From Prochlorococcus sp. AG-402-C09 (lineage in GTDB: Bacteria; Cyanobacteriota; Cyanobacteriia; PCC-6307; Cyanobiaceae), in the NCBI GenBank assembly GCA_003279565.1, contig QCHN01000003.1, positions 62,001-126,000 on the forward strand: a DNA stretch of 64,000 bases, written 5' to 3'. Positions 29,533 to 39,437 of this stretch are shown here, in pieces. The first letter of the stretch is position 1. Each line of letters opens with the position of its first letter. The position numbers and the translations under genes were made by a program. The notes beneath the pieces are model-generated. The model was not told the DNA's origin. It was given only the letters and a program-made list of their open reading frames with translations, and did no database searches.

Positions 29533-30693
29533 TTAATTTCTTATTTGTATTGGCATTACTAAATAAGTAAAGTTAATATCACTATTAACAGGAGAAAAAA
29601 CTGCAGGTGTTGTAGGTGCGTTACAACTTAACTTTATAATATTTGAATCTAAAACTTTAAGTCCATCTAATAAATATCTAACATTAAATGCTATTTGGAA
29701 TGATTCACCTTTAAAAGTAACTGGCAAAGACTCATATCCAGTTCCTATATCTTGTGCATCAGTACTTATTTTAATTAATTTAGCAGAGCTATCAGTAGTT
29801 ATTTTAATAACATTATTATGTTGATCTGCTAAAACAGCAACTCTTTCTAATGAAGCTATAAATTCTTTCCTATCAAACTCTAATACATTTGAAAAATTTT
29901 CTGGTAATAATTGAGAATAGTTTGGATAAGAACCTTCTAAAGCCCTAATGGTAATAATTTCATCTACAGATATAAAAACTACTTGCCCTTTATCTATAAA
30001 AAAATTAATAGGTTGACTAATATCACAAGCACTTAAAAATTTTTCAACTTCTCTTAAAGATTTAGAAGGTAGAGTAATCGAAAATTTATTAATTTCTGAG
30101 GTATTATTTAAATCTCTTGATTCAGATAATATATTGTTTAAATTTAAAACTGCTAATCGATGACCATCTGTAGCGGCTGATTCAATACCATAACCATCAA
30201 AAGTTAGGTTAACTCCTGTAAGCAATTGTTTAGCATCATCAGTGCTGCTAGCAAATAGAGTAGATCTAATCGCATTAGATAATAATAAAGGATTTAATTT
30301 AAGTGAAGTTCCACTTTCTACTAAAGGTAAATCAGGAAAATCATCGGCTAGCATACCTCTTACCTGATAGGTACCACTTTTACTAGTTAATTCAACTTGT
30401 TGACTACTTTCATCAGAAGTTAAAACTAGTGGAGAATCATTAGATAATTTAGAAACAATTTCACCAAATAATTTAGCGGGTAATGTAATAGCTCCACTTT
30501 TTTCTATAGAAGCAGATATTGAAGTTTGTATTCCTAGACTTAAATCAAAACCAGTCAAGCGAAGTTTTCCTGTAACTTCATCAGCTGCTAATAAAACATT
30601 TGCCAATACAGGGTGTGTCGGTCTATTCGAAACGGCTCTACTAACTAACTGAAGAGCAGTATTCAAATCAGCTTGCGAACAGTTTACCTTCAT
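29533..30693 (-). CDS. dnaN: DNA polymerase III beta subunit (sliding clamp)
   Basis: The clamp tethers the replicative polymerase to DNA. The 386-residue protein has the three repeated clamp domains. MKVNCSQADLNTALQLVSRAVSNRPTHP is the usual start (here split: MKVNCSQADLN, then RAVSNRPTHPVLANVLL), with ATDGHRLA, EGSYPNYSQLLP and a C-terminal PMQIRN (family MPxR-like end). It lies next to the putative origin and leads away from it on the minus strand, heading the dnaN-PRC-purL-purF run. Confidence 0.97.
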   Translation of the reverse strand: MKVNCSQADLNTALQLVSRAVSNRPTHPVLANVLLAADEVTGKLRLTGFDLSLGIQTSISASIEKSGAITLPAKLFGEIVSKLSNDSPLVLTSDESSQQVELTSKSGTYQVRGMLADDFPDLPLVESGTSLKLNPLLLSNAIRSTLFASSTDDAKQLLTGVNLTFDGYGIESAATDGHRLAVLNLNNILSESRDLNNTSEINKFSITLPSKSLREVEKFLSACDISQPINFFIDKGQVVFISVDEIITIRALEGSYPNYSQLLPENFSNVLEFDRKEFIASLERVAVLADQHNNVIKITTDSSAKLIKISTDAQDIGTGYESLPVTFKGESFQIAFNVRYLLDGLKVLDSNIIKLSCNAPTTPAVFSPVNSDINFTYLVMPIQIRN

Positions 30694-30817
30694 TCTGTTA
30701 TTTCAAAAAATCCATTGATATAAGAATTTCATAGCTATTTAAAAAAAGCAATACCGTTAATAAAAACAAAATTTTTTACTTCTATTATTCTTTCATATTC
30801 TTTATAAGAAAATTAAT

Positions 30818-30829
30818 TAGTAGTAGTAG
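30818..30829 (+). promoter_or_regulatory. DnaA-trio-like TAG repeat
   Basis: Four consecutive TAG triplets lie between the AT-rich segment and the DnaA-box side. Read 3' to 5' this is the GAT repeat described as the DnaA-trio of basal bacterial origins, in which DnaA forms a filament on single-stranded DNA next to a box. Order and polarity (AT-rich, TAG repeats, short spacer, TGTGG-oriented boxes) match the B. subtilis arrangement as I recall it. Confidence 0.65.
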
Positions 30830-30833
30830 GTCT

Positions 30834-30851
30834 TGTGGTTTTTGTGGTTTT
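30834..30851 (-). repeat. Tandem TGTGGTTTT near-DnaA boxes
   Basis: TGTGGTTTT occurs twice head-to-tail with no gap (30834-30842 and 30843-30851), four bases after the TAG repeat. Its complement AAAACCACA differs from the DnaA consensus TTWTNCACA at two positions, so these may be weak boxes that load DnaA onto the adjacent trio. Confidence 0.55.
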
Positions 30852-30894
30852 TCAAAAAAACATTGACCCCAACAGGTTTTTTTTGTTTTTTAGT

Positions 30895-31003
30895 TGTGGA
30901 GAAGATTTTCTGTAAGTGGATAAAAACATACTTATCCACCGAAGAAACCATCTGTGGAAAAAAGTAAAAAATCTATTTACTAATTTTTCATGTTTTTTCC
31001 ACA
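30895..31003. promoter_or_regulatory. DnaA-box cluster
   Basis: Five box-like 9-mers are visible: TGTGGAGAA (30895-30903, one mismatch), AGTGGATAA (30915-30923, one mismatch), TTATCCACC (30932-30940, one mismatch), TGTGGAAAA (30953-30961, perfect TTTTCCACA on minus) and TTTTCCACA (30995-31003, perfect on plus). Both orientations are present. Confidence 0.8.
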
Positions 31004-31066
31004 ATATAAATAAAGAAAACTAGATAAAACTAACAGACAGTTTTTTAGGTGGATTTTTTTATGTCT

Positions 31067-32173
31067 TTAAAACCCCATTTTTTTCGCTATTGAATTCATT
31101 TCTGCTTCAACACCAGTATGAAAAATTGAATCATTGTTTTTAATTGCGCAATCAGGGTCTTTTAGCCCATTCCCAGTTAAGACACAAACAATAGTTGACT
31201 CATTTGGAACATCATCTTTAATTTTTAATAGACCTGCGACGGAAGCTGCACTAGCAGGTTCGCAAAAAATCCCTTCCTCTCTACCAAGAATTTTATATGC
31301 ATCTATTATTTCTGAATCCGTAACAGATGAAAAAAGACCATTGCTTGATTGTCTTGCTATTATTGCTTTTTCTTTATTAACAGGATTTCCAATTCTTATT
31401 GCAGTGGCAATTGTTTCTGGATTGTTAATACGTTTACCCTCAACTAACGGAGCAGAACCGCTTGCTTGAAAGCCCATCATGCGTGGAAGTTTTTTGGATC
31501 TATTCGCATGAAAAAACTCTTGAAATCCCATCCAGTAAGCAGTTATATTTCCTGCATTGCCCATTGGAATACATAACCAATCAGGTGCATTGCCAAGATT
31601 TTCTATTATTTCAAAAGCTGCTGTTTTTTGGCCTTGTAACCTGTAAGGATTTACAGAATTTACTAAGGTTATTGGATATTTTTCAGAAAGTTCTCTAACA
31701 ATATCTAATGCTTTATCAAAATTTCCTTTAATAGCTAAAACTTCAGCTCCATAAACTAATGCTTGAGCTAGTTTTCCTTGGGCTACATATCCATCTGGAA
31801 TAATGACAAAAGACTTCATTCCTCCTTTGCTGGCATAGGCAGCTGCAGATGCTGAGGTGTTACCTGTGCTTGCGCAAATTACAGCTTCACAACCATTTTC
31901 TTTGGCTTTACTTATAGCCATTGTCATTCCCCTATCCTTAAATGACCCTGTTGGATTAAGACCGTCATACTTCACATATACTTTTACTCCTTTTCCAATT
32001 CGATTACCTATTGATTTCACTTCTATTAGAGGAGTTGCTCCTTCTTTTAAAGTAATTATTGGAGTTTTTTTTGTTACTGGTAGCCAAGGCTTGTAGGCTT
32101 CTATAAGACCATTCCAATTATTTTTTTTTGGACTAGAAGAGAAAAGTTGTTTTAACTTTTTAGAAAATGTCAC
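31067..32173 (-). CDS. thrC: Threonine synthase
   Basis: ThrC converts O-phosphohomoserine to threonine using pyridoxal phosphate. The 368-residue protein has the PLP lysine motif [11 protein letters not shown] near residue 75-85, [14 protein letters not shown], the glycine-rich phosphate site [12 protein letters not shown], and [12 protein letters not shown] near the C-terminus. Its stop directly borders the origin region. It is transcribed towards the origin, on the lagging-strand side of the right arm. Confidence 0.96.
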   Translation of the reverse strand: MTFSKKLKQLFSSSPKKNNWNGLIEAYKPWLPVTKKTPIITLKEGATPLIEVKSIGNRIGKGVKVYVKYDGLNPTGSFKDRGMTMAISKAKENGCEAVICASTGNTSASAAAYASKGGMKSFVIIPDGYVAQGKLAQALVYGAEVLAIKGNFDKALDIVRELSEKYPITLVNSVNPYRLQGQKTAAFEIIENLGNAPDWLCIPMGNAGNITAYWMGFQEFFHANRSKKLPRMMGFQASGSAPLVEGKRINNPETIATAIRIGNPVNKEKAIIARQSSNGLFSSVTDSEIIDAYKILGREEGIFCEPASAASVAGLLKIKDDVPNESTIVCVLTGNGLKDPDCAIKNNDSIFHTGVEAEMNSIAKKMGF

Positions 32174-32199
32174 TTATTTAACGAGTAATTTTAAACAAT

Positions 32200-32760
32200 C
32201 TAAGTGCTAGACCTTCCATCTTTTAGCTTTTGAAAAGGAGAATTTGAATAGAAATCTATTAACTCTTTTAATGATTCTACTTTTTTAAGGGCTTTATTCA
32301 AGGCATTTAGATCTATAGCGATATTTTTATTGGGATATTCTATGAAAAAATCTATAAGATTAATTCTTTCATTGTTTTTATGAGAGCTTAATATAATTCC
32401 AGATCTTAGGGCTTTTGTGCTTATTTTTGTATTTGATAATTTATTAGGATAAATTATTTTAGATAACCTGCTTAAAAACACTTCACCAATTTTACTATTC
32501 ATTAATTTACTACTTGCTTTTAATGGGACCTCTATTTTATAAGATAAAAATTCATGAAGATCTTTATCATTTATATTTGTAATCTTCATTAAATTTTTTA
32601 ATTTATTACTTGGTTTTTTGTTTGTTTTAAAGTCGTTCAACTCTTCTATATTGACTGTTCTACTAAAGTTTCCTTTGTAAAGAAAAACTTTTTCTGCACT
32701 TTTTGCAGATGGAAAAAATAACAGAAATAATAATATTGTATTTATATATTTTAAATACAT
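32200..32760 (-). CDS. DUF1400-like exported protein
   Basis: The 186-residue protein has a hydrophobic signal peptide (residues ~7-21, cleavage near SAKSA). The body resembles DUF1400, the N-terminal domain found on some cyanobacterial alpha/beta hydrolases (VFLYKGNFSRTVNIEELNDF region, then two helical segments). No GxSxG nucleophile elbow or hydrolase fold follows, so this is the domain alone. The start codon abuts the UbiB stop with no gap, implying coupling to that gene. The function is unknown. Confidence 0.72.
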   Translation of the reverse strand: MYLKYINTILLFLLFFPSAKSAEKVFLYKGNFSRTVNIEELNDFKTNKKPSNKLKNLMKITNINDKDLHEFLSYKIEVPLKASSKLMNSKIGEVFLSRLSKIIYPNKLSNTKISTKALRSGIILSSHKNNERINLIDFFIEYPNKNIAIDLNALNKALKKVESLKELIDFYSNSPFQKLKDGRSST

Positions 32761-34620
32761 TTATTGTTGTACGCCAGCTGCAACTTTAACTAATCTAATT
32801 ATTCCTTTTTCAGAAGTTTTCTTCATTAAACCGTAACCCATTTGATAAGTATTTTTAGCTACTAGAATTTTCGGTAATTTTTTAAATATTATTTTTCTTT
32901 TAAATCCAGGCTTTATTTTTGATTTGTTAAACATTTTATTAATTGAAGAAAGATTAATAACTTGATTGGTATTGATTTTTGATGATTTTTCTATTGTCTT
33001 TGAACGTATTTTTGATGGGAGTTTATTATTAATGTTTATTATTGCCTTCCATCCGAGCGAGTCAATTTTTGAAGCTAAAATATTTACCAATTCGTTTCGG
33101 AGAATAATACCTTTTTTGGAAAATAAAAAATCAATTGTTTGATCTAAAATTTTCTCACTATCTAGTTGCTTTTCTTTAGTGGCGCTTGTCAAAAGATCAT
33201 CTAACCTTTCTAATTTTAAATTATTTTCATCAAATAGCATTTCTTTTAAACTATTTCTTAGTTCTGGATTCTCATCTTCCATTAATCTTCTTGCAAAATA
33301 AGGATATGCTGCTCCTAGTATTTTAAAATTTGGATCAACACTAAGCGCTATTCCCTCTAAAGTAATTAAAGATCTAATAATTAGCGCATAATAAGGAGGT
33401 AATTTAAAAGGGAATTTATACATAATACCAGACATATCATCTGTTACTGCTTTAAAATCCATTTTATTTACTCCTATTTCTAAAGCACTAGTAAAAACAC
33501 TTTCGAATGCAGGTGCAATAGGTGTTAAATCAACTTCTTCTGATAGAAATCCCAACTGCACAAAATCATAAGAAAGTTTATCAAACCTTTTATTAACAAG
33601 ATGAACAACTGCTCGAATTAATCCAACTCTTGATTGCTGTGTAATATCGCTCATCATTCCAAAATCTAAATAACATAATCGACCATCTTTCATAGCCAAT
33701 ATGTTTCCTGGATGGGGATCGGCGTGAAAAAAACCATGCTCAATTAGTTGCTGAAGACTGCAACTTACACCGATTTCAACCATTTCATTTGGATCAATTC
33801 CTAACTTTTTGACTGCTTCTATATTTGTTAATTTAATACCATCAACCCATTCCATTGTTAGAACTCTTCTACTAGTAGCCTTCCTATAAATTTTTGGAAC
33901 AGCAATTTTATTATTTCCACTATGAAGTTCTTTAAATTTTTCTGCATTACTAGCTTCGTTTATGTAATCCATTTCTTCAAAAATTCTTTTACCGAGTTCA
34001 TCAATTAACGCCACTAGATCGCTTCTAATAATTCCGATATTATTTTTAAACCATATAGCTATATTCCTAACTATGTATAAATCTAATGTGATTTGTTCTC
34101 TAAGCCCTGGTCTTTGAATTTTAACAGCAACTTTTTCTCCACTTTTTAGGATTGCTTTATGAACCTGACCAAGAGATGCTGCTGAAATTGGCTCTTTATC
34201 TATTTTTATAAAAATGTTGCTTATTTTATCTTCTAAGTCTTCTTCAATACATGCCATTGCAAGCTTGCTTTCAAAGCCTGGTAGTTGGTCTTGCAGCTGC
34301 GCTAATTGCTCTAGAACTATTGGTGGAACTATGTCTGGCCTAGTAGAAAGTGCTTGTCCAGCTTTTATAAATGCTGGTCCTAAATCTACAAGGAGGTTCG
34401 TAAATTCTTTTGCTCTGTAAGTCTTTCTTTCGTTTTTCTTCAAAGAACCAATTAATTTTTCCCACCCAACACCAAGCAAGAATAATCCAATGGGTAAAAG
34501 TGTCTGCCAAAGTCTTCGAAGTAGACGAATTGGATTTTTTTTGTAGATTGAGTCAATAGCCACAGGGTCATACTCAAGGAGACCTGAGGCTTCAATAAAA
34601 TCGCTTAATTCTTCGGCCAT
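32761..34620 (-). CDS. ABC1/UbiB/AarF family atypical kinase
   Basis: I start at MAEELSDFIEAS (about 619 residues), since the seven codons upstream are not family-like. The family hallmarks are present: FIKAGQALSTRPDIVP (KxGQ motif) near residue 90, AAASLGQVH-like ISAASLGQVHKA, HGFFHADPHPGNILA and CYLDFGMM. UbiB-type kinases support prenylquinone metabolism. Cyanobacteria have several copies, possibly for plastoquinone or tocopherol, and the exact substrate is unknown. A Lys-rich C-terminal extension follows the kinase fold. It is divergent from recN. Confidence 0.93.
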   Translation of the reverse strand: MAEELSDFIEASGLLEYDPVAIDSIYKKNPIRLLRRLWQTLLPIGLFLLGVGWEKLIGSLKKNERKTYRAKEFTNLLVDLGPAFIKAGQALSTRPDIVPPIVLEQLAQLQDQLPGFESKLAMACIEEDLEDKISNIFIKIDKEPISAASLGQVHKAILKSGEKVAVKIQRPGLREQITLDLYIVRNIAIWFKNNIGIIRSDLVALIDELGKRIFEEMDYINEASNAEKFKELHSGNNKIAVPKIYRKATSRRVLTMEWVDGIKLTNIEAVKKLGIDPNEMVEIGVSCSLQQLIEHGFFHADPHPGNILAMKDGRLCYLDFGMMSDITQQSRVGLIRAVVHLVNKRFDKLSYDFVQLGFLSEEVDLTPIAPAFESVFTSALEIGVNKMDFKAVTDDMSGIMYKFPFKLPPYYALIIRSLITLEGIALSVDPNFKILGAAYPYFARRLMEDENPELRNSLKEMLFDENNLKLERLDDLLTSATKEKQLDSEKILDQTIDFLFSKKGIILRNELVNILASKIDSLGWKAIININNKLPSKIRSKTIEKSSKINTNQVINLSSINKMFNKSKIKPGFKRKIIFKKLPKILVAKNTYQMGYGLMKKTSEKGIIRLVKVAAGVQQ

Positions 34621-34695
34621 TTTTGTATGGCGATGTTCCACATCTCTTCTAGTTCATTTTACGCCTAGTTTGCGTCTTTTTGATTCCTTTGAATT

Positions 34696-36381
34696 ATGCT
34701 AAACAGTCTTCGTTTTCAAAATATAGCTCTATTTGGAAACTTAGAGATTGACTTTGATAAGGGATTTACTGTTTTTACTGGGCAAACTGGTTCAGGTAAA
34801 TCAATATTTATTGATACGTTGAATGCATTACTGGCCAATAAAAAAACTTCTCTAGATAATCGCTTGGTAGCTCAAGGGTCTTCTTTTTCATCAATTGAGG
34901 GTGTTTTTTCTGTATTGAAAAAGACCAAAGATTGGTTAATTAATCAAGAATTTCATGTCGATGAAGAATTAATTGTGACTAGGGAATGGCGGCTGAAAGA
35001 AAATAAATATAAATCCAGGTTTAGAATTAATGGTGTATTAGTTAATAGAGATCAAATCTCCGAATTGAGATCCCTCTTGTTTGATTTTACTTTACAAGGA
35101 GATACTTATATCTTTAATAATCCATTCTATCAATTAAGTTTGTTAGATTCATTAGGTTTAAAGAAAATTCAAGACTCTATTACTAAAGTAAGACAAGATT
35201 GGAAAACTTGGCATGATTATGATTTAAAACTAGAGCAAGTAAAAGATAAAATCTCTAATTCAAAAAAAGAGTTTGAGGAAATGCAGTATATATATGAAGA
35301 TTTAGATAAATTAAAATTAGAAGATCCAGACGAGGAAATTAAGTTAGAAACTGATCAAAACCGTTTATCAAATCTTTTAAGATTAAAGGAGGGAGTTAAA
35401 TCTTTATTGATTCGTTTAAATGAAAGCCTAGATGAATATCCATCAATTATAGATCATGCTAATTTTTGTATTAACGAATTAAAAACCTTGTCTCAAATTG
35501 ATTCTTCTCTAGAACCGATTTATGATAATTTTTATAGAATAACTAATAATCTTAATGACTTGATTTATCAGATTAATGATTATGAAAAAACATTAGATAT
35601 TGATCCCTCTTTTTTAAATGATTTACAAGTTAGATTGTCTACTTTGAAATTTTATCAGAAAAAATATCACCGAAATATAGCAGATCTTATTAGCTATAAA
35701 ACTGAATTAATTAGTTCTCTATCTTCTCAAGATAGTTCTAATGATATAAATCAACTTTCTTCTTTCGAATATAAAAAAAGAGTTATTAGAGACAAGTCTA
35801 ATAAAGATTTATCGACTATAAGAAAAACCATCGCTTTACAACTTGAGGAAAAATTGATTATGACTTTAAAAAACTTAGGTCTTCCTAATGTTCGTTTTAA
35901 AGTCGTTTTTGAAGAATGTGAACCAACAATTAATGGGATTGATAAAGTTGATTTTATGTTTTCAGCAAACCCAGGACTTCCTTTAGCGCCTCTTTCAGAA
36001 ACAGCCTCTGGTGGAGAGAAATCACGAATTCTTCTTGCAATAAAAACATTTTTCTCCACTTTTGATCAACCTAATCTATTGATATTTGATGAAATTGACT
36101 CAGGCGTTAGTGGATCAGTTAGTAGCTACGTAGCACATTTGCTTTCTGACTTGTCAAAGCATCGCCAAGTATTTTGCGTGACTCATCAACCCTTAATTGC
36201 AGCATTTGCTGATAATCATTTTTCTTTAAAAAAGACTGTAATTGCTGATAAGACAAAGTCTGTTGTTCGTGATTTAAAGGAAATCGCTGATAGGCAGAGA
36301 GAATTGGCTCTATTGGCAGGTGGTGAAATTGTAGAAGCGAATGCTTATGCGGCGAGCTTGCTGGAACACAAAGCTGCATGA
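34696..36381 (+). CDS. recN: DNA repair protein RecN
   Basis: RecN is an SMC-like ATPase acting early in double-strand break repair. The 561-residue protein has Walker A GQTGSGKS at residues 29-36, a long central coiled-coil region (~150-400), the ABC signature TASGGEKSRILLA and Walker B LLIFDEIDSGVSG near 457, then FCVTHQP. No LexA-like box is evident in the 75-bp divergent gap with the UbiB gene. Confidence 0.95.
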   Translation: MLNSLRFQNIALFGNLEIDFDKGFTVFTGQTGSGKSIFIDTLNALLANKKTSLDNRLVAQGSSFSSIEGVFSVLKKTKDWLINQEFHVDEELIVTREWRLKENKYKSRFRINGVLVNRDQISELRSLLFDFTLQGDTYIFNNPFYQLSLLDSLGLKKIQDSITKVRQDWKTWHDYDLKLEQVKDKISNSKKEFEEMQYIYEDLDKLKLEDPDEEIKLETDQNRLSNLLRLKEGVKSLLIRLNESLDEYPSIIDHANFCINELKTLSQIDSSLEPIYDNFYRITNNLNDLIYQINDYEKTLDIDPSFLNDLQVRLSTLKFYQKKYHRNIADLISYKTELISSLSSQDSSNDINQLSSFEYKKRVIRDKSNKDLSTIRKTIALQLEEKLIMTLKNLGLPNVRFKVVFEECEPTINGIDKVDFMFSANPGLPLAPLSETASGGEKSRILLAIKTFFSTFDQPNLLIFDEIDSGVSGSVSSYVAHLLSDLSKHRQVFCVTHQPLIAAFADNHFSLKKTVIADKTKSVVRDLKEIADRQRELALLAGGEIVEANAYAASLLEHKAA

Positions 36382-36425
36382 TGAGCATATTTTTTTATAC
36401 AATTAGCTATTAATAATTTTCCCTA

Positions 36426-39374
36426 ATGGGAAGTCCAAAACAAAATTCAAAAAAAAAGAAATCAAATATTGGTTCTTCCAGTGAAGAAGTCATAACTATT
36501 CGTGGTGCAAGGCAACATAATTTGAAAAATGTTGATTTGTCTATTCCAAGAAATAAATTGGTGGTTTTCACAGGTGTCAGTGGAAGTGGTAAAAGTTCTC
36601 TAGCTTTTGATACTATTTTTGCTGAAGGGCAGAGGCGATATGTTGAGAGTTTGTCTGCTTATGCAAGACAATTTTTAGGTCAAGTTGATAAACCAGATGT
36701 TGATTCAATTGAAGGTTTATCCCCAGCAATTTCTATTGATCAAAAATCTACTAGCCATAATCCTCGCTCAACAGTTGGAACGGTTACGGAAATACAAGAC
36801 TATTTTCGATTGCTTTTTGGAAGAGCGGGAGAACCACATTGTCCTGAGTGCTCTAGGCCAATTAAGCCTCAAAGTATTGATGAGATGGTTGATCAAATTA
36901 AGACTCTTCCAGAGGGGACTAGATATCAATTACTTGCACCAGTCGTTAGAGGTAAAAAAGGAACACACTCAAAACTTTTGTCTGGACTTGCTGCAGAGGG
37001 GTTTGTTCGAGTCAGGATTAACAAAGAAGTTAGAGAATTGGCAGATAATATTGAATTAGATAAAAATCAAGTTCATTCTATTGAGGTCGTGGTTGATAGA
37101 TTGATTGCGAGAGAAGGTATCGAAGAGAGATTAACTGATTCATTAAGCACTACTTTGAAAAGAGGAGATGGATTAGCAATTGTCGAAGCAGTACCTAAAA
37201 AGAATGAAGAACTTCCTAAAGGTATTGATAGAGAAAGATTGTTTTCTGAGAATTTCGCTTGTCCAGTTCATGGGGCTGTGATTGAAGAATTATCTCCAAG
37301 ATTATTCTCATTCAATAGTCCATATGGAGCATGTCCTGATTGTCATGGTCTTGGTCACTTGAAAAAATTCACTTGCGAGAGAGTTGTACCTGACCCATCA
37401 CTACCTGTTTACGCTGCTGTTGCACCATGGAGTGATAAAGATAATTCATATTATTTTTCATTATTATTTTCAGTTGGTGAGGCATTTGGTTTCGAAATTA
37501 AAACTCCTTGGAAAGATTTAAAAGAAGAGCAAAAAAATATTTTGTTAAATGGCAGTAAAGAGCCAATTTTAATAAAGGTAGATAGTAGATATAAACAAGA
37601 CTCTGGATTTAAAAGACCTTTTGAAGGGATTTTACCTATTTTAGAAAGACAGTTACAGGATGCAAATGGTGAAGCCGTTCGCCAAAAGTTAGAAAAATAT
37701 CTTGAATTAGTTCCTTGTGCAAGCTGTCATGGCAAGAGATTACGTCCTGAGGCTCTTGCTGTAAAACTTGGACCTTTTGCAATAACTGATCTCACTTCAT
37801 CAAGTGTTTCTTCCACACTTGAGAATGTTGAAGAATTAATGGGTCTTGAGACAACTAAAAATTCAAAGGAATTGCTTTCCAATAAACAAAAAAAGATTGG
37901 AGAATTAGTTTTAAAAGAAATTCGATTACGTCTTCAATTTCTTTTGGATGTTGGACTTGATTATTTGACTCTAGATAGACCAGCCATGACGTTGTCAGGT
38001 GGTGAAGCCCAAAGGATACGACTTGCCACACAAATAGGTGCTGGCTTAACAGGAGTTCTTTATGTTTTAGATGAACCTAGTATTGGACTACATCAAAGAG
38101 ATAATGATCGATTATTATCTACTTTAAAAAAACTACGTGATCTAGGTAATACCTTGGTTGTTGTTGAACACGATGAAGATACCATAAGAGCAGCTGATCA
38201 TTTAGTCGATATAGGTCCTGGCGCTGGTGTCCATGGAGGAGAAATTATTGCAGAAGGATCTATCGATAGCTTGTTGACTGCAAAAGAATCATTGACTGGT
38301 GCTTATCTTAGCGGGCGTTCATCGATACCTACTCCTGTCAGTAGAAGAGACTCAGTTCAAAGAAAATTACGATTGATTGATTGCAATAAAAATAATCTAA
38401 AAAATGTTTCAGTAGATTTTCCCTTAGGTAGATTAGTATCTGTTACTGGTGTTAGTGGAAGTGGTAAAAGTACTTTAATAAATGAATTACTCCATCCTGC
38501 TTTAAATCACTCTTTAGGTTTAAAAGTTCCATTTCCAAAAGGATTAAAAGAGCTGAAAGGTATTAAATCAATTGATAAAGTTATTGTTATTGACCAATCC
38601 CCAATTGGTAGAACTCCACGATCTAATACTGCTACTTATACAGGCGCATTTGATCCTATACGCCAACTTTTTGCTACTTCTGTTGAAGCAAAAGCACGAG
38701 GATATCAAGCAGGGCAATTCAGTTTTAATGTTAAAGGTGGAAGATGTGAAGCTTGTCGTGGTCAGGGAGTAAATGTAATTGAGATGAATTTTCTTCCTGA
38801 TGTCTATGTTCAATGCGATGTATGTAAAGGAGCTAGATTTAATCGAGAGACATTACAAGTTAAATATAAAAATTATTCTATTTCAGATGTATTAGAAATG
38901 ACAGTTGAGCAGGCAGTTGATGTTTTTTCAGCAATACCTCAAGCTGCAGATAGATTGAGAACACTTCTAGATGTTGGTCTTGGATACATTAAGCTCGGCC
39001 AACCTGCTCCAACATTATCTGGAGGAGAAGCTCAAAGGGTAAAACTTGCTACTGAGTTATCTAGAAGAGCCACTGGTAAAACTCTTTATCTAATTGATGA
39101 ACCTACAACTGGTTTAAGTTTTTATGATGTTCATAAATTAATGGATGTGATACAAAGACTGGTAGATAAAGGAAATTCAATTATTGTTATTGAGCATAAT
39201 TTGGATGTTATTAGATGTTCAGATTGGATTATTGATATGGGTCCAGAAGGGGGTAACCGAGGAGGAGAGATTATTGCTATGGGTACTCCTGAAGAAGTAG
39301 CTCAAGACTCAAATAGTCATACAGGTAATTATCTAAAAAAAGTCTTGGAATTACATCCTCCTAGCAAAGATTGA
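36426..39374 (+). CDS. uvrA: Excinuclease ABC subunit A
   Basis: UvrA recognises bulky DNA lesions such as UV photoproducts and loads UvrB. The 982-residue protein has two ABC modules: Walker A GVSGSGKSSLA at 50-60 and GVSGSGKSTLI near 680, each with LSGGEAQR. Zinc motifs include CPECSRP, CASCHGKRL and CEACRGQG/CDVCKGARF. It follows recN by 44 bp on the same strand, giving a repair gene pair. Confidence 0.98.
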   Translation: MGSPKQNSKKKKSNIGSSSEEVITIRGARQHNLKNVDLSIPRNKLVVFTGVSGSGKSSLAFDTIFAEGQRRYVESLSAYARQFLGQVDKPDVDSIEGLSPAISIDQKSTSHNPRSTVGTVTEIQDYFRLLFGRAGEPHCPECSRPIKPQSIDEMVDQIKTLPEGTRYQLLAPVVRGKKGTHSKLLSGLAAEGFVRVRINKEVRELADNIELDKNQVHSIEVVVDRLIAREGIEERLTDSLSTTLKRGDGLAIVEAVPKKNEELPKGIDRERLFSENFACPVHGAVIEELSPRLFSFNSPYGACPDCHGLGHLKKFTCERVVPDPSLPVYAAVAPWSDKDNSYYFSLLFSVGEAFGFEIKTPWKDLKEEQKNILLNGSKEPILIKVDSRYKQDSGFKRPFEGILPILERQLQDANGEAVRQKLEKYLELVPCASCHGKRLRPEALAVKLGPFAITDLTSSSVSSTLENVEELMGLETTKNSKELLSNKQKKIGELVLKEIRLRLQFLLDVGLDYLTLDRPAMTLSGGEAQRIRLATQIGAGLTGVLYVLDEPSIGLHQRDNDRLLSTLKKLRDLGNTLVVVEHDEDTIRAADHLVDIGPGAGVHGGEIIAEGSIDSLLTAKESLTGAYLSGRSSIPTPVSRRDSVQRKLRLIDCNKNNLKNVSVDFPLGRLVSVTGVSGSGKSTLINELLHPALNHSLGLKVPFPKGLKELKGIKSIDKVIVIDQSPIGRTPRSNTATYTGAFDPIRQLFATSVEAKARGYQAGQFSFNVKGGRCEACRGQGVNVIEMNFLPDVYVQCDVCKGARFNRETLQVKYKNYSISDVLEMTVEQAVDVFSAIPQAADRLRTLLDVGLGYIKLGQPAPTLSGGEAQRVKLATELSRRATGKTLYLIDEPTTGLSFYDVHKLMDVIQRLVDKGNSIIVIEHNLDVIRCSDWIIDMGPEGGNRGGEIIAMGTPEEVAQDSNSHTGNYLKKVLELHPPSKD

Positions 39375-39437
39375 ATATTCAGCTATTTTTGTAGATATTG
39401 CTTAATGTTTAAGAGTCTTTGACTGGTAAGGGCTTAG

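Larger units (their letters stand above)
30694..31066. other. Putative chromosomal replication origin (oriC)
   Basis: This 373-bp gene-free region lies between dnaN and thrC. From left to right it has an AT-rich stretch (30694-30817), four TAG triplets, two tandem TGTGGTTTT 9-mers, and a cluster of DnaA-box-like sequences between 30895 and 31003. In several cyanobacteria the origin lies beside dnaN, not dnaA. The + strand also appears to switch from A/C-rich on the left to T/G-rich on the right around this point. The region must also hold the dnaN promoter. No cumulative skew was computed, so the call rests on motifs and position. Confidence 0.82.
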
